Assembly (NCBI GenBank): GCA_025765615.1
Contig: JAIVFJ010000095.1
Span: 1 to 64,000, forward strand
Direction: 5' to 3'
Source: Zopfochytrium polystomum
Taxonomy: Eukaryota > Chytridiomycota > Chytridiomycetes > Chytridiales > Chytridiaceae
Length of the DNA: 64,000 bases
Shown: positions 21,448 to 32,357 of the stretch, in pieces
Layout: the number at the start of each line of letters is the position of its first letter
Position numbering within the stretch: the first letter of the stretch is position 1
Translations under genes and position numbers: made by a program
Notes under the pieces: model-generated
The model's database searches: none
What the model was told of the DNA's origin: nothing
The model's input: the letters and a program-made list of their open reading frames with translations, nothing else

Positions 21448-24400
21448 ATGTCGGACGGACTGGAAGGCCTCACCATCAACGCCGCCGACGTCGTCCGCGA
21501 GCCGCGTCCCATCGGCGCCGGCAGCTTTGGCGAAGTGTACCGCGGGGTTTTCCAGCGCCACGTGCCCGTTGCCATCAAGCGACTCAAAGTCGCCCCCTCC
21601 CACCTCGACCCCGTCTCTCGAAAAGAGCTGCTGGCAGAGGCCCGCGTCATGAAAAAGTTCAAAGAGTCGAATGTGCAGTCTCCTTTTGTCGTTGGCTTTT
21701 TCGGTATCCTGGTCGAAGACAACGGGCTCGGCTACTCCCTTGTCCTGGAGGTACGTAGCTCGTGAAGAGCAGTGTGTGCCTTCAGCGGTACAACGGTCCC
21801 CCCCCCCCCTCAAGCTCCCCTTACTGGAACGTTCGCCGGTACATATCTGTATTGACTGACTCAACTCTTGACGTTGCTTGACGTTGCATGACGTTCCAAT
21901 ACATCTCCTGCCCCATGATTCAATCGCAGTACGCTTCTCTCGGTTCACTCTACGATTTCTATAGAAGTACTAAAGACAAGCCGGTCTCCATCCACGCACG
22001 AGTCTCCCTGCTGGATCAAATTTCCACCGGCATGGCTTTCCTTCACAACTTAAACATCTTGCATCATGACCTCAAAAGCCTGAACGTTCTGCTCACGAAA
22101 TCCGACCACAATGATGCGCTCATTGCAAAGATAACCGATTTCGGCCTCAGTCGGGTCAAGAACGAAGCTCGCACTCGAAGCGCACCTTCAAATGTGGGCG
22201 GCACCGCTCTCTATATGGCTCCTGAGATTGCGAATCTGAGAATAAGCAAGAACAAGGTAAGATAGTCCCAACCGAGAGCTTGTGGAATTGTCTCCCATCC
22301 TCGCCACAAGAAAACTCCACACCCCCAGGAAAGCGAATTTATCCGGCAATAACAGAAGTTCTATTACTATCATCATCAGATCCATAAAGCAAACGACGTC
22401 TTTTCGTTCGCCGTGCTGCTGACCGAGATTGTCAGCTGGATTGGCTTTTATGGAATCCCGAGCGACGAGTTGGACGCGCAAAAATTTCCACAGGCTGCGG
22501 CAAGAGAGGATTACCGTCGCAACCTTCAGGATTATCTCAACGCGGAGGTGTTTGCGACCGTGCAGGCGGGCACTCAGCTTGGCGATCTGTTTCAAAGCTG
22601 CTGGGCTGTCGACTACACTACTCGACCATCATTCCCCTATATCGCCACTAAAACGGCGGAGATCCTCCAACTGACGGCCTCGTCGCATTCTCCGGTTGGC
22701 GTAAGCGACAGCGTGCCGGCCCCAAGTTCGACTTCTCCGCGCCCCGACAAGTCTTTTCGCTATTCCGAATCGACGGCGGTTGACTCCAGCTATGACTCCA
22801 TGAGGATGTGTTCCTACCAAGCCCTGCCCACGACAAAGAATGGAGCCGTCGCTCCCTATGCGTCTGATGCCACAGTCGCCGTCGTGGACTGTGCTTCAAT
22901 TAACAATTTCTCCTACTTTGTTCTGCCAAAGACGAAGAATAACAGCGGCAGTACCCAGGCATCGAAGCAGGCGGAGGAGCTTCATTCCGCCGCTGGTTCA
23001 ACGCGTCCCGAGTCCGCCATCGCTGAATTCGAAACTGCGCCCATTGTTAAAAAGCTCATCGAACTGGCGTCTGACGGAGACTCTCGCGGCCAGTACATTC
23101 TCGCTCTCCGCTACCATTTTGGGCTTGGGACGGCGAAAAGCGTGGCGAAAGCGGCCCAGTGGATCAAACTTGCCGCAGAAAACGCTTCGGACTCACGGAA
23201 CATCGCCGCCTGCCACTATGCTCGGCTCCACATTGCCGTCATGGTGTCCGTTGGAGAAGGATTTCCAGCGGGTGGAACTCTTCCAGAGGGTTTGAACCTT
23301 GAAGAAATGGATGCAACTGTGAAAGACTCGTATAAAGATCTCTATTCTGTCGATTCTTCCTTGGAGGCGGTAGCGGAGACGGCACTTTCCTGGTTGCTCT
23401 CATGCGCCAATAAGGGTGATAAGTTTGCTCAATTCGCGGCCGCAAGATTCTACACTTTTGGGTACGGGACAACGCAGAACGCTGACGAAATGATCAAATG
23501 GCTTTTACGATCTGCGTGGCTGGAGCTGCCTGATGCCCAAGTAGAGCTGGGAGACTGTTACCGACTAGGCAAGAGTGTGCAGCAGGACTTATCTGAGGCA
23601 ATCAAACTGTACTGTCAGGCAGCTGAGCGAAAAAATCCACACGGTCAGTTCCGGCTCGGAGAGGCGTACTACGAGGGGAGTGGTGTCCCGCAAAATAGAA
23701 CTGAGGCAGTCAATTGGTTCCGCAAGGCAGCCGAGCAAGGAGACGCAGACGGTCAGGTTTGGCTCGGAAAGGCGTACTACGAGGGGAACGGTGTCCCACA
23801 AGATCATTCTGAGGCAGTCAAGTGGTTCCGCAAGGCAGCCGAGCAGGGTAAAATAGATGGCCAGTTCTGGCTTGGACGTGCGCACTACGCGGGGAACGGT
23901 GTTCAACGTAATTATTCCGAGGCAGTCGATTGGTTTCGCAAGGCAGCCGAGGAGGGAAGTGTGGATGGTCAATTCTGGCTTGGGCGTGCGCTCTATGCGG
24001 GAAACGGAGTCCCGAAAAATCATTCCAGGGCAGTCAATTGGTTCCGCAGGGCAGCCGAGCAAGGAGATGCAAACGGTCAGTACTGGCTCGGGAAGGCGTA
24101 CTACGAGGGGAACGGTGTCCTACAGAATCATTCCGAGGCAGTCAATTGGTTCCGTAAATCAGCCGACAATGGATATGTAGACGGTCAATTCTGGCTCGGG
24201 AAGGCGTACAGCGAGGGGAACGGTGTCTCTCAAAATCATTCCGAGGCAGTCAATTGGTTCCGCAAAGCAGCCGAGCAAGGACATGCAGGTGGTCAATACT
24301 GGCTCGGCAGCGCGTACTATTATGCGAATGGTGTCCAGCAAAATTATTCCGAGGCAGTCGATTGGGTTCGCAAAGCGGCCGAGCAGGGCAATTTGAACGG

Positions 24401-25244
24401 TCAGTACATGCTCGGGAAGGCGTACAATGAGGCAAACGGCGTCCCGCAGAATCATTCCGAGGCAGTCAATTGGTTCCGTAAGGCAGCTGAGCAGGGCTAT
24501 TTGAATGGCCAGAACATGCTCGGGCGTGCGTACCACGCGGGGATTGGTGTCGCGCAAGATCATTCCGCGGCAGTCAATTGGTTCCGAAAGTCAGCCAACC
24601 AAGGACATCCAGACAGTCAGTTCAGGCTTGGGAAGGCATACTACGAGGGGAACGGTGTCCCACAAAATCATTCTGAGGCAGTCAATTGGTTTCGCAAAGC
24701 AGCTGAGCAAGGATTCCCAGAAGGTCAATTCTGGCTCGGGAAGGCGTACTACGAGGGGAACGGTGTCCTACAGAATCATTCCGAGGCAGTCAATTGGTTC
24801 CGTAAATCAGCCGACAAAGGATGTGTAGAAGGTCAATTCTGGCTCGGGAAGGCGTACAGCGAGGGGAACGGTGTCTCTCAAAATCGTTCCGAGGGAGTCA
24901 ATTGGTTCCGCAAAGCAGCCGAGCAAGGACACGCAGACGGTCAGTATCTCCTCGGTGAATGTCTATACCACGGATTTGGGATCGAAGTTGACCGACGTGT
25001 TGCCGTGGATTGGATGCGCAAAGCAGCCGATCAGGGGCACACGGATGCCCAAAAATTTTTGCGGAAAAAAAGAGTTTTCGATCTCTCTTCGCGGTTTGGG
25101 AGACGTTTTGAGACGGTTCAATGGAGGAACCCAATAAATTACGTGACGATGAACATTTTTGTGGACAACGAAACCTTTGCGGTGAAGAGGCAGATTTTGA
25201 ATATCGTCAATATCGTCTGTGCGACTGTAACCAGTCACTTATAG
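21448..25244 (+). CDS. TKL-type protein kinase with long Sel1-repeat array
   Basis: Exons 21448-21750, 21930-22256 and 22380-25244 join in phase to 1,164 residues. The kinase domain has all catalytic parts: GAGSFGEVYRG loop (about 23-33), VAIK Lys44, HHDLKSLN (Asp148, Asn153), DFG at 171-173, APE at 198-200. His replaces the HRD arginine, making it a non-RD kinase. A Ser/Thr-rich linker follows, then degenerate Sel1 units from about residue 445 and 13 regular 36-residue Sel1 units (about 631-1101, each with GQ.WLG..Y..GNGV..N.SEAV.WFRKAAEQG). Sel1 solenoids bind partner proteins. The C-terminal 60 residues are unrecognised. It lies 858 bp downstream of the MLKL-like pseudokinase on the same strand, so a kinase-substrate pairing is plausible. 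The start is chosen because the frame and the inverted copy both begin there. Confidence 0.9.
23640..25050 (+). repeat. 108-bp tandem repeats encoding Sel1 units
   Basis: Thirteen 108-bp coding units. The blocks 24,095-24,290 and 24,743-24,938 are almost identical and are offset by exactly six units (648 bp), showing recent duplication or conversion inside the array. Confidence 0.9.
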
Positions 25245-25440
25245 ACTGCAGCAACAATCAGTGCCGACAACATTGTTGCGTGGCGCAGGTGACATGCGGA
25301 CACGCTGAAAAGTAAGCATAGCTCAGGTTCACACTCTCTTTTTTGTCACTTTTGTCCAGATGAGCTTGAAAACCACACTCAGAGGAACAAAAGCAACAAA
25401 AAATACAGCCAAACCCCAACCCTCCTCAACCTACAACCTA

Positions 25441-26148
25441 CTACCCCCCCCTTCGCTCCCCCTCCCTCTCGCTCTTCTCCCTCTCCCTCAACACCCTCCT
25501 CAAAATCTTCCCACTCGCGGCCTTTGGAATCTCGTCGACGAACGCGACGCCTCCCCTCAGGCGCTTGTGCGGCGCGACGCGGGCGGCGACGTGGGCCTCG
25601 ATCTCGGCCGCGGTCGCGCCGGCCCCGGCGGCGCCGGGTTTCAGGACGACGTAGGCGCGCGGGAGCTCGCCGGCGGAGTGGTCGGGGCGGGGGATGACTG
25701 GTTTGGTTGATTTTTTTTTTCTTTTTTTTTTTTCGCGGAAGGGGTGGTTAGAGGTTTGGTTTCCATGGGGGGTCGATCTCCATCTCACCCGCGCCGTCCG
25801 CGACCTTCGGATGGGTCAGCAGCACAGCCTCCAGCTCCGCCGGCGCGACCTGCAGGCCCTTATACCTGATCAACTCCTTGATCCTATCAACGACAAACAA
25901 GTCGCCTCCCTCCCTGTCCAGCACAACATCGCCAGTATGGAGGCACCCGTCCTGATCGATGGTGCTGGCGGTCGCGGCCTGGTACCCGCGCATTATGTTG
26001 GGCCCGCGGAGGCAGATCTCGCCGGGCGGGGTGCGGTGCGGGTGCCCCGGGTCCGCGGCGCCGGCCACGTCGCGGCCGGTGTCGGCGTCGACGAGGCAGA
26101 GCTGCATGTTGGGGACCAGGATGCCGGAGGAGCCGTTTTTGAAGGGTG

Positions 26149-26149
<1 letters not shown>
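25441..26149 (-). pseudogene. C-terminal part of a 4-coumarate-CoA-ligase-like adenylating enzyme
   Basis: Two minus-strand exons (25789-about 26149 and 25441-25697) join in phase. The protein shows GSSGILVPN, GEICLRGPNIMRGY, the TGD motif in LHTGDV, VVDRIKELIRYKGLQVAPAELEA (hinge and A8), then PRAYVVLK, PHKRLRGGV and IPKAASGKILRR with the catalytic A10 lysine. This is the C-terminal third of an ANL-superfamily acyl/aryl-CoA ligase. The P-loop and most of the N-domain are missing: upstream sits a (CA)n-rich intron remnant and then a copia fragment beginning near 26,238. The rest of the gene has been lost, so the product is unlikely to be active. The exon 1 start (26,149) is an acceptor guess. 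Confidence 0.8.
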
Positions 26150-26191
<42 letters not shown>

Positions 26192-26237
26192 GTTAGGATA
26201 GGGATGCAAAAAAAAAAAAAAAAAAAAAACAAAAAAA

Positions 26238-27252
26238 CTGGACTTTGCAAGCTGCTTGCAAATCGAACAATCATTCGCCATCTCTTGCAACTCTACCTTG
26301 CATCAGCCAAGCCAGAACCACGCTTTCCAAAGTGCTTCCCTAAAGAACCAATCCACCAATCACAACTCCCACCAGTGCCACATTCCCACAAGGAAGCCCA
26401 CGCATCAGACTACAACAAAGAATGGACTGCATCTGAGCTTGAGGAACTTCACTCTCTCATGGACGAGCACAAGGTCTGGGAATGGGCAGCTCTTCCTCCT
26501 GGTGAACCGCAATGTTCTGCAAATGGGTTTATGCCTACAAGCTTGACCCTTTTGGCTGGCTGAAGCGATGGAAAGCCTGTCTTGTCACATGTGGAAACAC
26601 CCAACACGAAGGCATCGACTACGCAGACAACTTTTCTCCTGTCGTCTGGACCCAGGCCATCCGACTGCTCATTGCAATCAGCCTTGTTTTTGACCTTGAA
26701 TACCATAGCATGGATGTCAACACAGCCTACCTGTACGCATTTCTCAAAGAAGTCATCTACATGCATCCACCAAAAGGCTAAAAGCGATTCACTCCAGATG
26801 GAAAGAAATTATTCTGCAAACTCCTCAAGAGCCTCTATGGACTTCATCAATCTTGACCCTTCGCAAGTTCATTGTTGAGAGACTCGGCCTCAACTAATCT
26901 CTTGCTGAGCCCTGCCTCTTCTTTCAAGTAGACTCTCAGCAGCAAACATTTGAAATCATCTTTGTCTTTGTCGACAACATCAATGTCATGGCCAACACCC
27001 CAGCTCTTGTCACAAAAATTGAGGTTGCTTTTTGCGCTGAGTACAGCATGTCCCTCAAGGAAACTACTGTCAGGCAAGTGATTCGCATCCACCTCAAGTG
27101 CAACGCCGAAGGCATTTGGATGGGCCTAGACAAATACACCAGGACAATTCTCACTGAAGAGAAAATGTGGGATGACCAGGATATCGCATCAGCTCCAATG
27201 TCTAAGACCTTTATGCATGACAAAACATCAATCGAACTCAGCGAGAATGACT
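26238..27252 (+). mobile_element. Degenerate Ty1/copia reverse-transcriptase fragment
   Basis: Frames with shifts give copia landmarks: an integrase-RT linker (PRFPKCFPKEPIHQSQLPP), NKEWTASELEELHSLMDEH, KWVYAYKLDPFGWLKRWKA, GIDYADNFSPVV, YHSMDVNTAYLYAFLKEVIYMHPPKG, and a degraded active site FVFVDNIN in place of YVDD. Several frameshifts and stops make it inactive. It breaks the acyl-CoA ligase gene upstream and is joined to a LINE fragment downstream. A related copy in the opposite orientation is at 41.9-43.2 kb. Confidence 0.85.
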
Positions 27253-28057
27253 CACCTCCCTGGCTCTGCTCGTCGCAAGTATCGACTTCAAATCCTCAGC
27301 AACACTTTGCCCACCCAAAAAGTTCTACACCAACAACACCCTCAAGTCTACCCTGATGGGCTCTGTCGTCGATGCCACCACCCTTTGGAAACCACAGAGC
27401 ACGTCTGGCAATGCTAGCTGCTGATGCCATTACCATGATTTGCAACACCTTTGCTGAAACTCGTTCCTCCTCTGTTCCTCCTGCACCTCATGGTCACTCT
27501 CCTCCCCAAGCTCATCCCATTTACTGGCTCTCCCACCCTGAATTTCTCTTTGATCATCAATCTTGTATCAATTTTTCCTCCCTCCTTCGTGGCTTCATCC
27601 CTCAATCCTTTTATGACTCCTTATTATCACGTGATAACCCTGCTGCCTCTGTCCTTAAAACCCTTGTCACTGCTTTCCATCAGCTCCTTCTTGACGCCCA
27701 TCGACTTATTTGGATCCCCTGTTGCAACGACACTATCTCTTGGGAGAAGTCAAAGTCCATCAAGCCCTCTGACAAGTGCTCCAAGCCCCGCAGATCCCCT
27801 CCACCAAATTCCCAGGCCTCTCACCCTCGTTCTGTAGCCTCTCACCCACTGTCTTCTCCAAACATCAACTTTTCCTCCCTCCCACTCCATCATCCCACAG
27901 AACTCGTAACAGCTCTTCACAACCCTCTCAACCTCGCTGCACCACAAGTAAGTTCTCTTTACCCACTTGCCCTTGGTCACTTGCTACGCTCGCTCCCTTT
28001 TACAAGTTCTCAATTGGATCCTCAACCCTTCAACCTTCTTGCGACGCCACCTCCACT
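27253..28057 (+). mobile_element. C-terminal fragment of an RNase H-bearing LINE
   Basis: The first part reads LPTQKVLHQQHPQVYPDGLCRRC...ETTEHVWQC in pieces, the Cys/His motif that ends many non-LTR polyproteins. After a frame change it continues with GFIPQSFYDSLL, LKTLVTAFHQLLLDAHRLIW and TISWEKSKSIKP, the usual tail of Tad/I-like elements. The 27,440-27,960 part matches the outer arms of the 60-64 kb palindrome. The last 100 bp (27,955-28,050) also match 41,690-41,810 on the minus strand. Confidence 0.75.
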
Positions 28058-28469
28058 TGTTAGGTGGAACTGACTGGTTAGCAGCAAGAGGCACAAGATG
28101 GACCTGAACCTATTGTGACTGTCAGTTATTGTTCTCACAATGCCCATGGGAGAGCGAGCCACTGCCAATGCAGACCTGGGCGCTGGCTTGCGCTGATGAC
28201 AAATACTCTGAGTATTAAGTGGAACAGAAACGCAGTGTCAACAGTTTTCCTCCTCCTCTGCTCAAGCAGATAACATAGGAGAGGTTTTTACCCTGTGCCA
28301 GTCACGCTTGCCTAGCAACTATTACAGCGTGCATATCATCATTCTGTATCAATAATTCATAACAGAGTTTTTCTCTTTCTCTCCGAGTTGGGGAGAAGGA
28401 CCACCCACAAACACACATCTCCACTTCATTCACTCCTTCCACTCACTCACTCAGAGAAGACTGTTTACA
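28058..28469 (+). mobile_element. Copia LTR (copy A)
   Basis: 412 bp from TGTTAGGTGG to CTGTTTACA. An inverted copy of 413 bp lies at 43,835-44,247, and a 5' piece at 57,026-57,139. Position after copia RT sequence suggests a 3' LTR. No direct target duplication is seen at its ends. Confidence 0.8.
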
Positions 28470-29681
28470 ACCGTTTGAAATGAGAGTTGCAGAAGAGAGA
28501 CTGAGAGACAAACATTGAGCCCAATTCTGTCTGATCCTCTGGTGGAAGCGGTCTACTCTGGTGCATGTGCACAAGCGACAGCCTCCAACAGGGGCTAGAA
28601 AAATTGGGCTGTCTCCATTGGTTTTTCCATTCTGCCACAGTGCAAATTACATAATCCCCTGGAGATGGAACCAAGTGGGATCCATTCGGCTTGGAATTAC
28701 AGCCATATCCCTAAAACTTTGGGGAACCAACTTGATTTCAATTTGATTTCAAGTCAGAAGCAAGTCACTGAGGACTGGCCCAGAGACAGGCAGACAAACA
28801 ACATCGCAGGAGGAAGACTGATGGACAAGTGGCCAGCTAAACAAGTCAGTCTCTGGCCCTTTGCTGCAGACTTGATGTCGACTTGAAACCAACTTGAAAT
28901 CAACTTGAAATCAAGTCGGTTCCCCAAAGTTTTAGGGATATGGCTGTAAGTCAGATTCAATTTTGTTTTGAACTCAAAAAGGACTTCGTTTCAAGTGGGC
29001 TCCCCAAAGTTTTGGGGATATTGCTGTAATCAGGTGGGCGTAGGAGGGCGCCAGCAGCAGCGACAAAGGGGTGGTGCTGCAGCAGCCAGTCGAGCAGGCC
29101 GGTACCCTCGGAGGAGCAGTAGTGGCTGCGGCGCTGGCTGACCTGGATGGTGTCTGGCAGCGAGGACGGGGGTGCTGTCGATCGGCAACAAATGGCGCAC
29201 ACACACACGCACACACACACACACACCCAACCAGAAGCTTGGGCAGATGGGCGCTGAGTGTGGTGGCCAATCAAGTGGGAAGCCATCAGCGAACGGGGTA
29301 ATCGCTTGACTGAAGGCCACCGGATTCAACGCGAAGCGACGGACAAAGGCTGGGAAAGTCGGAAGCCGAGACAAGTAATCGGCATTTTTGCCTTGTCGTT
29401 TCGCGGTGCCTTTGGCTTTGCTTTCAGAAGATTTCCAACTTTCAGGGCAGTGCTCCCTGGCTTTTGGGGGTTGCGTTGAGCCGAGGATGAAAAAAAAATA
29501 GAAGAAAAACATGAAGCATTTTCTTTCGATTTACAGAGACTTTCCTTGATTGCGCTTCAAACCCTTCTCCAACATTTTACAAAACTTGCGGAAACATCAG
29601 TCCCAACTAATTTCTTCTGCTTACCACCGCCGCCGCTCTTCCCTTTCACCTGCCCGCCCTTCTTCGCTTGAGCCGGTGACT
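28470..29681. other. Repeat-rich spacer with MITE; no gene established
   Basis: Besides the MITE, it holds a second diverged MITE end (about 29,001-29,027) and a (CA)n tract (about 29,200-29,225). Minus frames around 29,040-29,510 look like exon remnants (for example SHYCSSEGTGLLDWLLQHHP) that run straight into the MITE end, but no known domain is visible. Confidence 0.4.
28700..28946. mobile_element. MITE with long terminal inverted repeats and TA flanks
   Basis: Both ends begin CAGCCATATCCCTAAAACTT on their own strand and continue as near-perfect inverted repeats (about 55 bp: 28,700-28,755 and 28,890-28,946). Each end is flanked by TA, the target duplication of Tc1/mariner-class transposons. 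The 247-bp element has no coding capacity. Confidence 0.8.
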
Positions 29682-30384
29682 TCATCGCGGCGCTCGCTGG
29701 TGCTTTGGTTCGCACCGCATTTTTTCTTTGCGGCTGCTTGGCCGCCGCCGTTCGATTCCCGCCTTTTGGTTTTCCAGCAGCTGGCTTGGCGGGCTTTCTC
29801 CGGGTGCGCCGCGGGCTTTGGCGCCTGTCGACTCGGCTTTGCATTGGCTTGCGGTCGGCGGCCGTGGGCATTTTTTCCCCGCCGCGGAGGTGCCTTTTTT
29901 CGACTTGCCTTTGGCTTGCTGCTGTTTTGAGCTGGAGGTGTTGCCACCGCGCCGCGGGCCTTGCGTTTTCGGTTGCTTTGGTTTTTGCATGGCTGTGGAC
30001 TTGACCGACGATTTGGACGCCGCCTTTTCAATCCCTCGCGACTTCGTACTGAACGGGGCAGGGAGGCCACGAGACGTCTCCGAGGCTGGCGGGGGAGGGT
30101 TGCAATCTTGTCGGCCGCTTTGGCGCCTGTAAAGGCCGCCTTGGAGGCTGCGACGGTCGTGCCGTCCAACTGGAAAAGGAAAAGAAGTGTACGCATCAGG
30201 GTGAGCAAGCGAGCCAAGGTTTTAGTCTGCGCCATGAAAGAGGCTTACATGGGCACAAGTGACCAACAAGGGCAAAAGTTCCCCCGTACGCGGCGTTCGC
30301 TGCCCAAGTCCACGTGGCGGGGTCGGTAGTTGCAGGAGTAAACGCGACTCCTAGAGCAGCCCCAGCGGCAAACTGTGTAGCCAT
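29682..30384 (-). CDS. Hypothetical basic, low-complexity protein
   Basis: Exons 30249-30384 and 29682-30169 are joined by an intron with GTAAGC/TTTTCCAG borders, giving 207 residues in phase. The N-terminus (ATQFAAGAALGVAF...AAYGGTFALVGHL) is hydrophobic and could be one or two membrane segments or a targeting sequence. After about residue 60 it turns into a Lys/Ser/Gln/Pro-rich basic tail (KSKKGTSAAGKK, RRPSSRKEK). No domain is recognised. Another frame over the same bases is also basic and open, so the reading frame of exon 2 is not certain. Confidence 0.4.
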
Positions 30385-30593
30385 CTGAACGAATTTGTGA
30401 CCAGAAAGTCATGCGCAAAGGTGGTCGACAGTTTGCAAGTGGACAACGGGTCACTGTCTCCTTCAAGCAAGCTTGCCAGTGCTGTGAGACCCTTCATCGA
30501 TTGCAGCTCGCCCAGTTCGAAAAAGCTGAAGAGCGAGGAATTAACTCTCCATTGTTCTTTGGAGCTTTCAGATCGTTCGCGAACGGTGCGAAA

Positions 30594-31595
30594 TCAAGGT
30601 CCTCGCTGTTGGGGCAAAGCGCCCGAATAGGCACTTTCCACTGTGCAAATTCCAAGACCCCTTGCGCGTCTTTCGCACTTTTGCTTCTCGTGTCCGTAGT
30701 TCAATCTCGCGGCGTGTACCTCACCCCACAGGCAGTTTGCTTTCGAAGCCGTCTCCGCCAACAATTGGCGCAGGTTGCGCTCTTCCTGCGCGCTGACCTG
30801 ACGCGTCGTGGTGAGCTCGCCGCGGAGTGCGTCGCGCTCTTGTTGGAGCTTCGCGCAAAGCTGGCGCAACTCGACCAGCTCGTCCCGCTGCCTGTCCCGT
30901 TCCTGCGTGAGCCGCGCGCACTCGGCACGTGACTCTGCAAGGCTCTGGCGGAGCTCCGCGGCAGCGGAGGCGGCGAGGGGTTCTTCTTCCTTCTTTACCT
31001 CCACCTCGCTTGAGCTGCGGCGCTGCGGGGTCTTTGTTGGGGTCCCCGGCGGGGACGGCGGCGGCCGGGCCTTGGCATTTGTGGATGTTGGCGCAGGCGA
31101 TACTGACGAGGGGCGGGCCACGACGGGTCCGTGCACGGGGTTCTTGTCTGCTTGGGGGCTGTCAGGGTCGGAGGCGGCGGCGGTGGCGGCGGGGTCCAGA
31201 CTCAGTTGGGCGAGGAGCGAGACGACGCTGGTGGCATTGTCGCTAGAAGGCGTTGTCGTGGGTGTGGCGACGGCGGCGGCAGGGGCGCCCAGTTGCGTGT
31301 GCTGATGATGATTGTAGACGTTGCGGTGGGAGGGGTCGGGTCGCGGCGGGGACGGCGGCGGGGTGGTGAGGGCATTGTCGGCGCGGTGCGGCGGAGCGGT
31401 GGCGGCGGCGTTGGTCCCTTTAACTCGCTCATCTTTGGTTTTGATTTCTTTAGTTTCTTTCTGAAAAGGCAAGCAAGCGGGAGGGAAGACAAGAACGGGG
31501 GGCACCATAGACCGAGGCATTCGTTTTCCACGACGAAAAGGGGAGCAAACGGAAAAGAGGATAAACCAAACAAGAAACTCATTCGTTGACCGCAT
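30594..31595 (-). CDS. Hypothetical protein with C-terminal coiled coil
   Basis: A 333-codon frame. The first 190 residues are Pro/Ala/Thr-rich and disordered; residues about 205-290 form a strong heptad coiled coil (AAAELRQSLAESRAECARL, DELVELRQLCAKLQQERDALRGEL). The last 40 residues are basic with several cysteines and may be intron read-through. No catalytic motif is seen. It is divergent with the small membrane protein at 31,899; the spacer of about 300 bp is A-rich and could contain both promoters. Confidence 0.5.
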   Translation of the reverse strand: MRSTNEFLVWFILFSVCSPFRRGKRMPRSMVPPVLVFPPACLPFQKETKEIKTKDERVKGTNAAATAPPHRADNALTTPPPSPPRPDPSHRNVYNHHQHTQLGAPAAAVATPTTTPSSDNATSVVSLLAQLSLDPAATAAASDPDSPQADKNPVHGPVVARPSSVSPAPTSTNAKARPPPSPPGTPTKTPQRRSSSEVEVKKEEEPLAASAAAELRQSLAESRAECARLTQERDRQRDELVELRQLCAKLQQERDALRGELTTTRQVSAQEERNLRQLLAETASKANCLWGEVHAARLNYGHEKQKCERRARGLGICTVESAYSGALPQQRGP

Positions 31596-31898
31596 GACTG
31601 CCGCAATGGGTCATGCCCTTATTTTTGGACCCCTCGTCCCTGGCGGTGTCTCTGTCTACATGCCTGTCTCTTGCCCAATCCTCGGTTCAGTCGCAGGCGC
31701 AAACCCCAACCAATCAAATCAAACAGCAAAAAAACGCAAGGAATGAAGAGCGGCCAAAAAAAGCAAAATCAACGAAATAAAAAAAAATCCAGAGCATAAT
31801 CAAACAAACCAAAAAAAAAAAGGAAAAAAAAAGTCTTTTCATCTAGCCACCCACTCACCCACCCTCTCCCGCGATTGAACCTTCCCTCCGCAACCCCA

Positions 31899-32357
31899 AT
31901 GGACAAGCCGCATCAACCTAGCGACGGTCGTGCTGCCCCATCGGCGCGGCAGACCAGCGACAAGAGCAAAAGCAACAGCAACAGCAACACCACCAGCAAC
32001 AGCGGCGGAGGCGGCGGTTCCCTGTGGGCGGCCGTTTCATCGCACCTCAAGCCGGCCGAGCTCGGAACGGCGGACCTGGTGGCGTCGTTTGCGCTGAGCG
32101 CGGTGGTCATGGCCGCGTTCGCGGCGGTTTTGCGCAAGCTCAGCCCGGGCTACCAGGCGCGGGCGCGGGCGGACGAGCTGAAGTATTGGGTGGCGGTGGT
32201 GCTTCCGCTGGTGACGTTCGTGGCGGTTCGTTGGTGGTGGTCCGCGGTCCTGGGGGACGACGGGCGTCGGCGCGTGGGGCGCGTCTTGGCGCATTCGATG
32301 ACTTTTTGCTCCATCTTTCTCGGTATGCAGTGCTTGCTGGTCGCCTTTTACGCCTGA
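31899..32357 (+). CDS. Small hypothetical membrane protein
   Basis: 152 residues from ATG at 31,899. Residues 1-45 are polar with Ser/Asn runs and a glycine stretch. Three hydrophobic segments follow: LVASFALSAVVMAAFAAVL, YWVAVVLPLVTFVAVRWWW and FCSIFLGMQCLLVAFYA, so a three-pass membrane protein is predicted. The family is not recognised. The high GC of third positions and single-exon frame support a real gene. Confidence 0.55.
   Translation: MDKPHQPSDGRAAPSARQTSDKSKSNSNSNTTSNSGGGGGSLWAAVSSHLKPAELGTADLVASFALSAVVMAAFAAVLRKLSPGYQARARADELKYWVAVVLPLVTFVAVRWWWSAVLGDDGRRRVGRVLAHSMTFCSIFLGMQCLLVAFYA

Noticed and set aside
24159..24563. Antisense frames over the Sel1 repeats
   Set aside because: They are periodic only because the sense repeats are periodic.
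25121..25315. Cysteine-rich 64-codon frame after the Sel1 kinase
   Set aside because: It overlaps the kinase C-terminus in another frame, has no signal peptide and no independent promoter signal.
25993..26290. Frames with His-Thr repeats and poly-Phe
   Set aside because: They are translations of a CA/GT microsatellite and an A/T run in an intron remnant.
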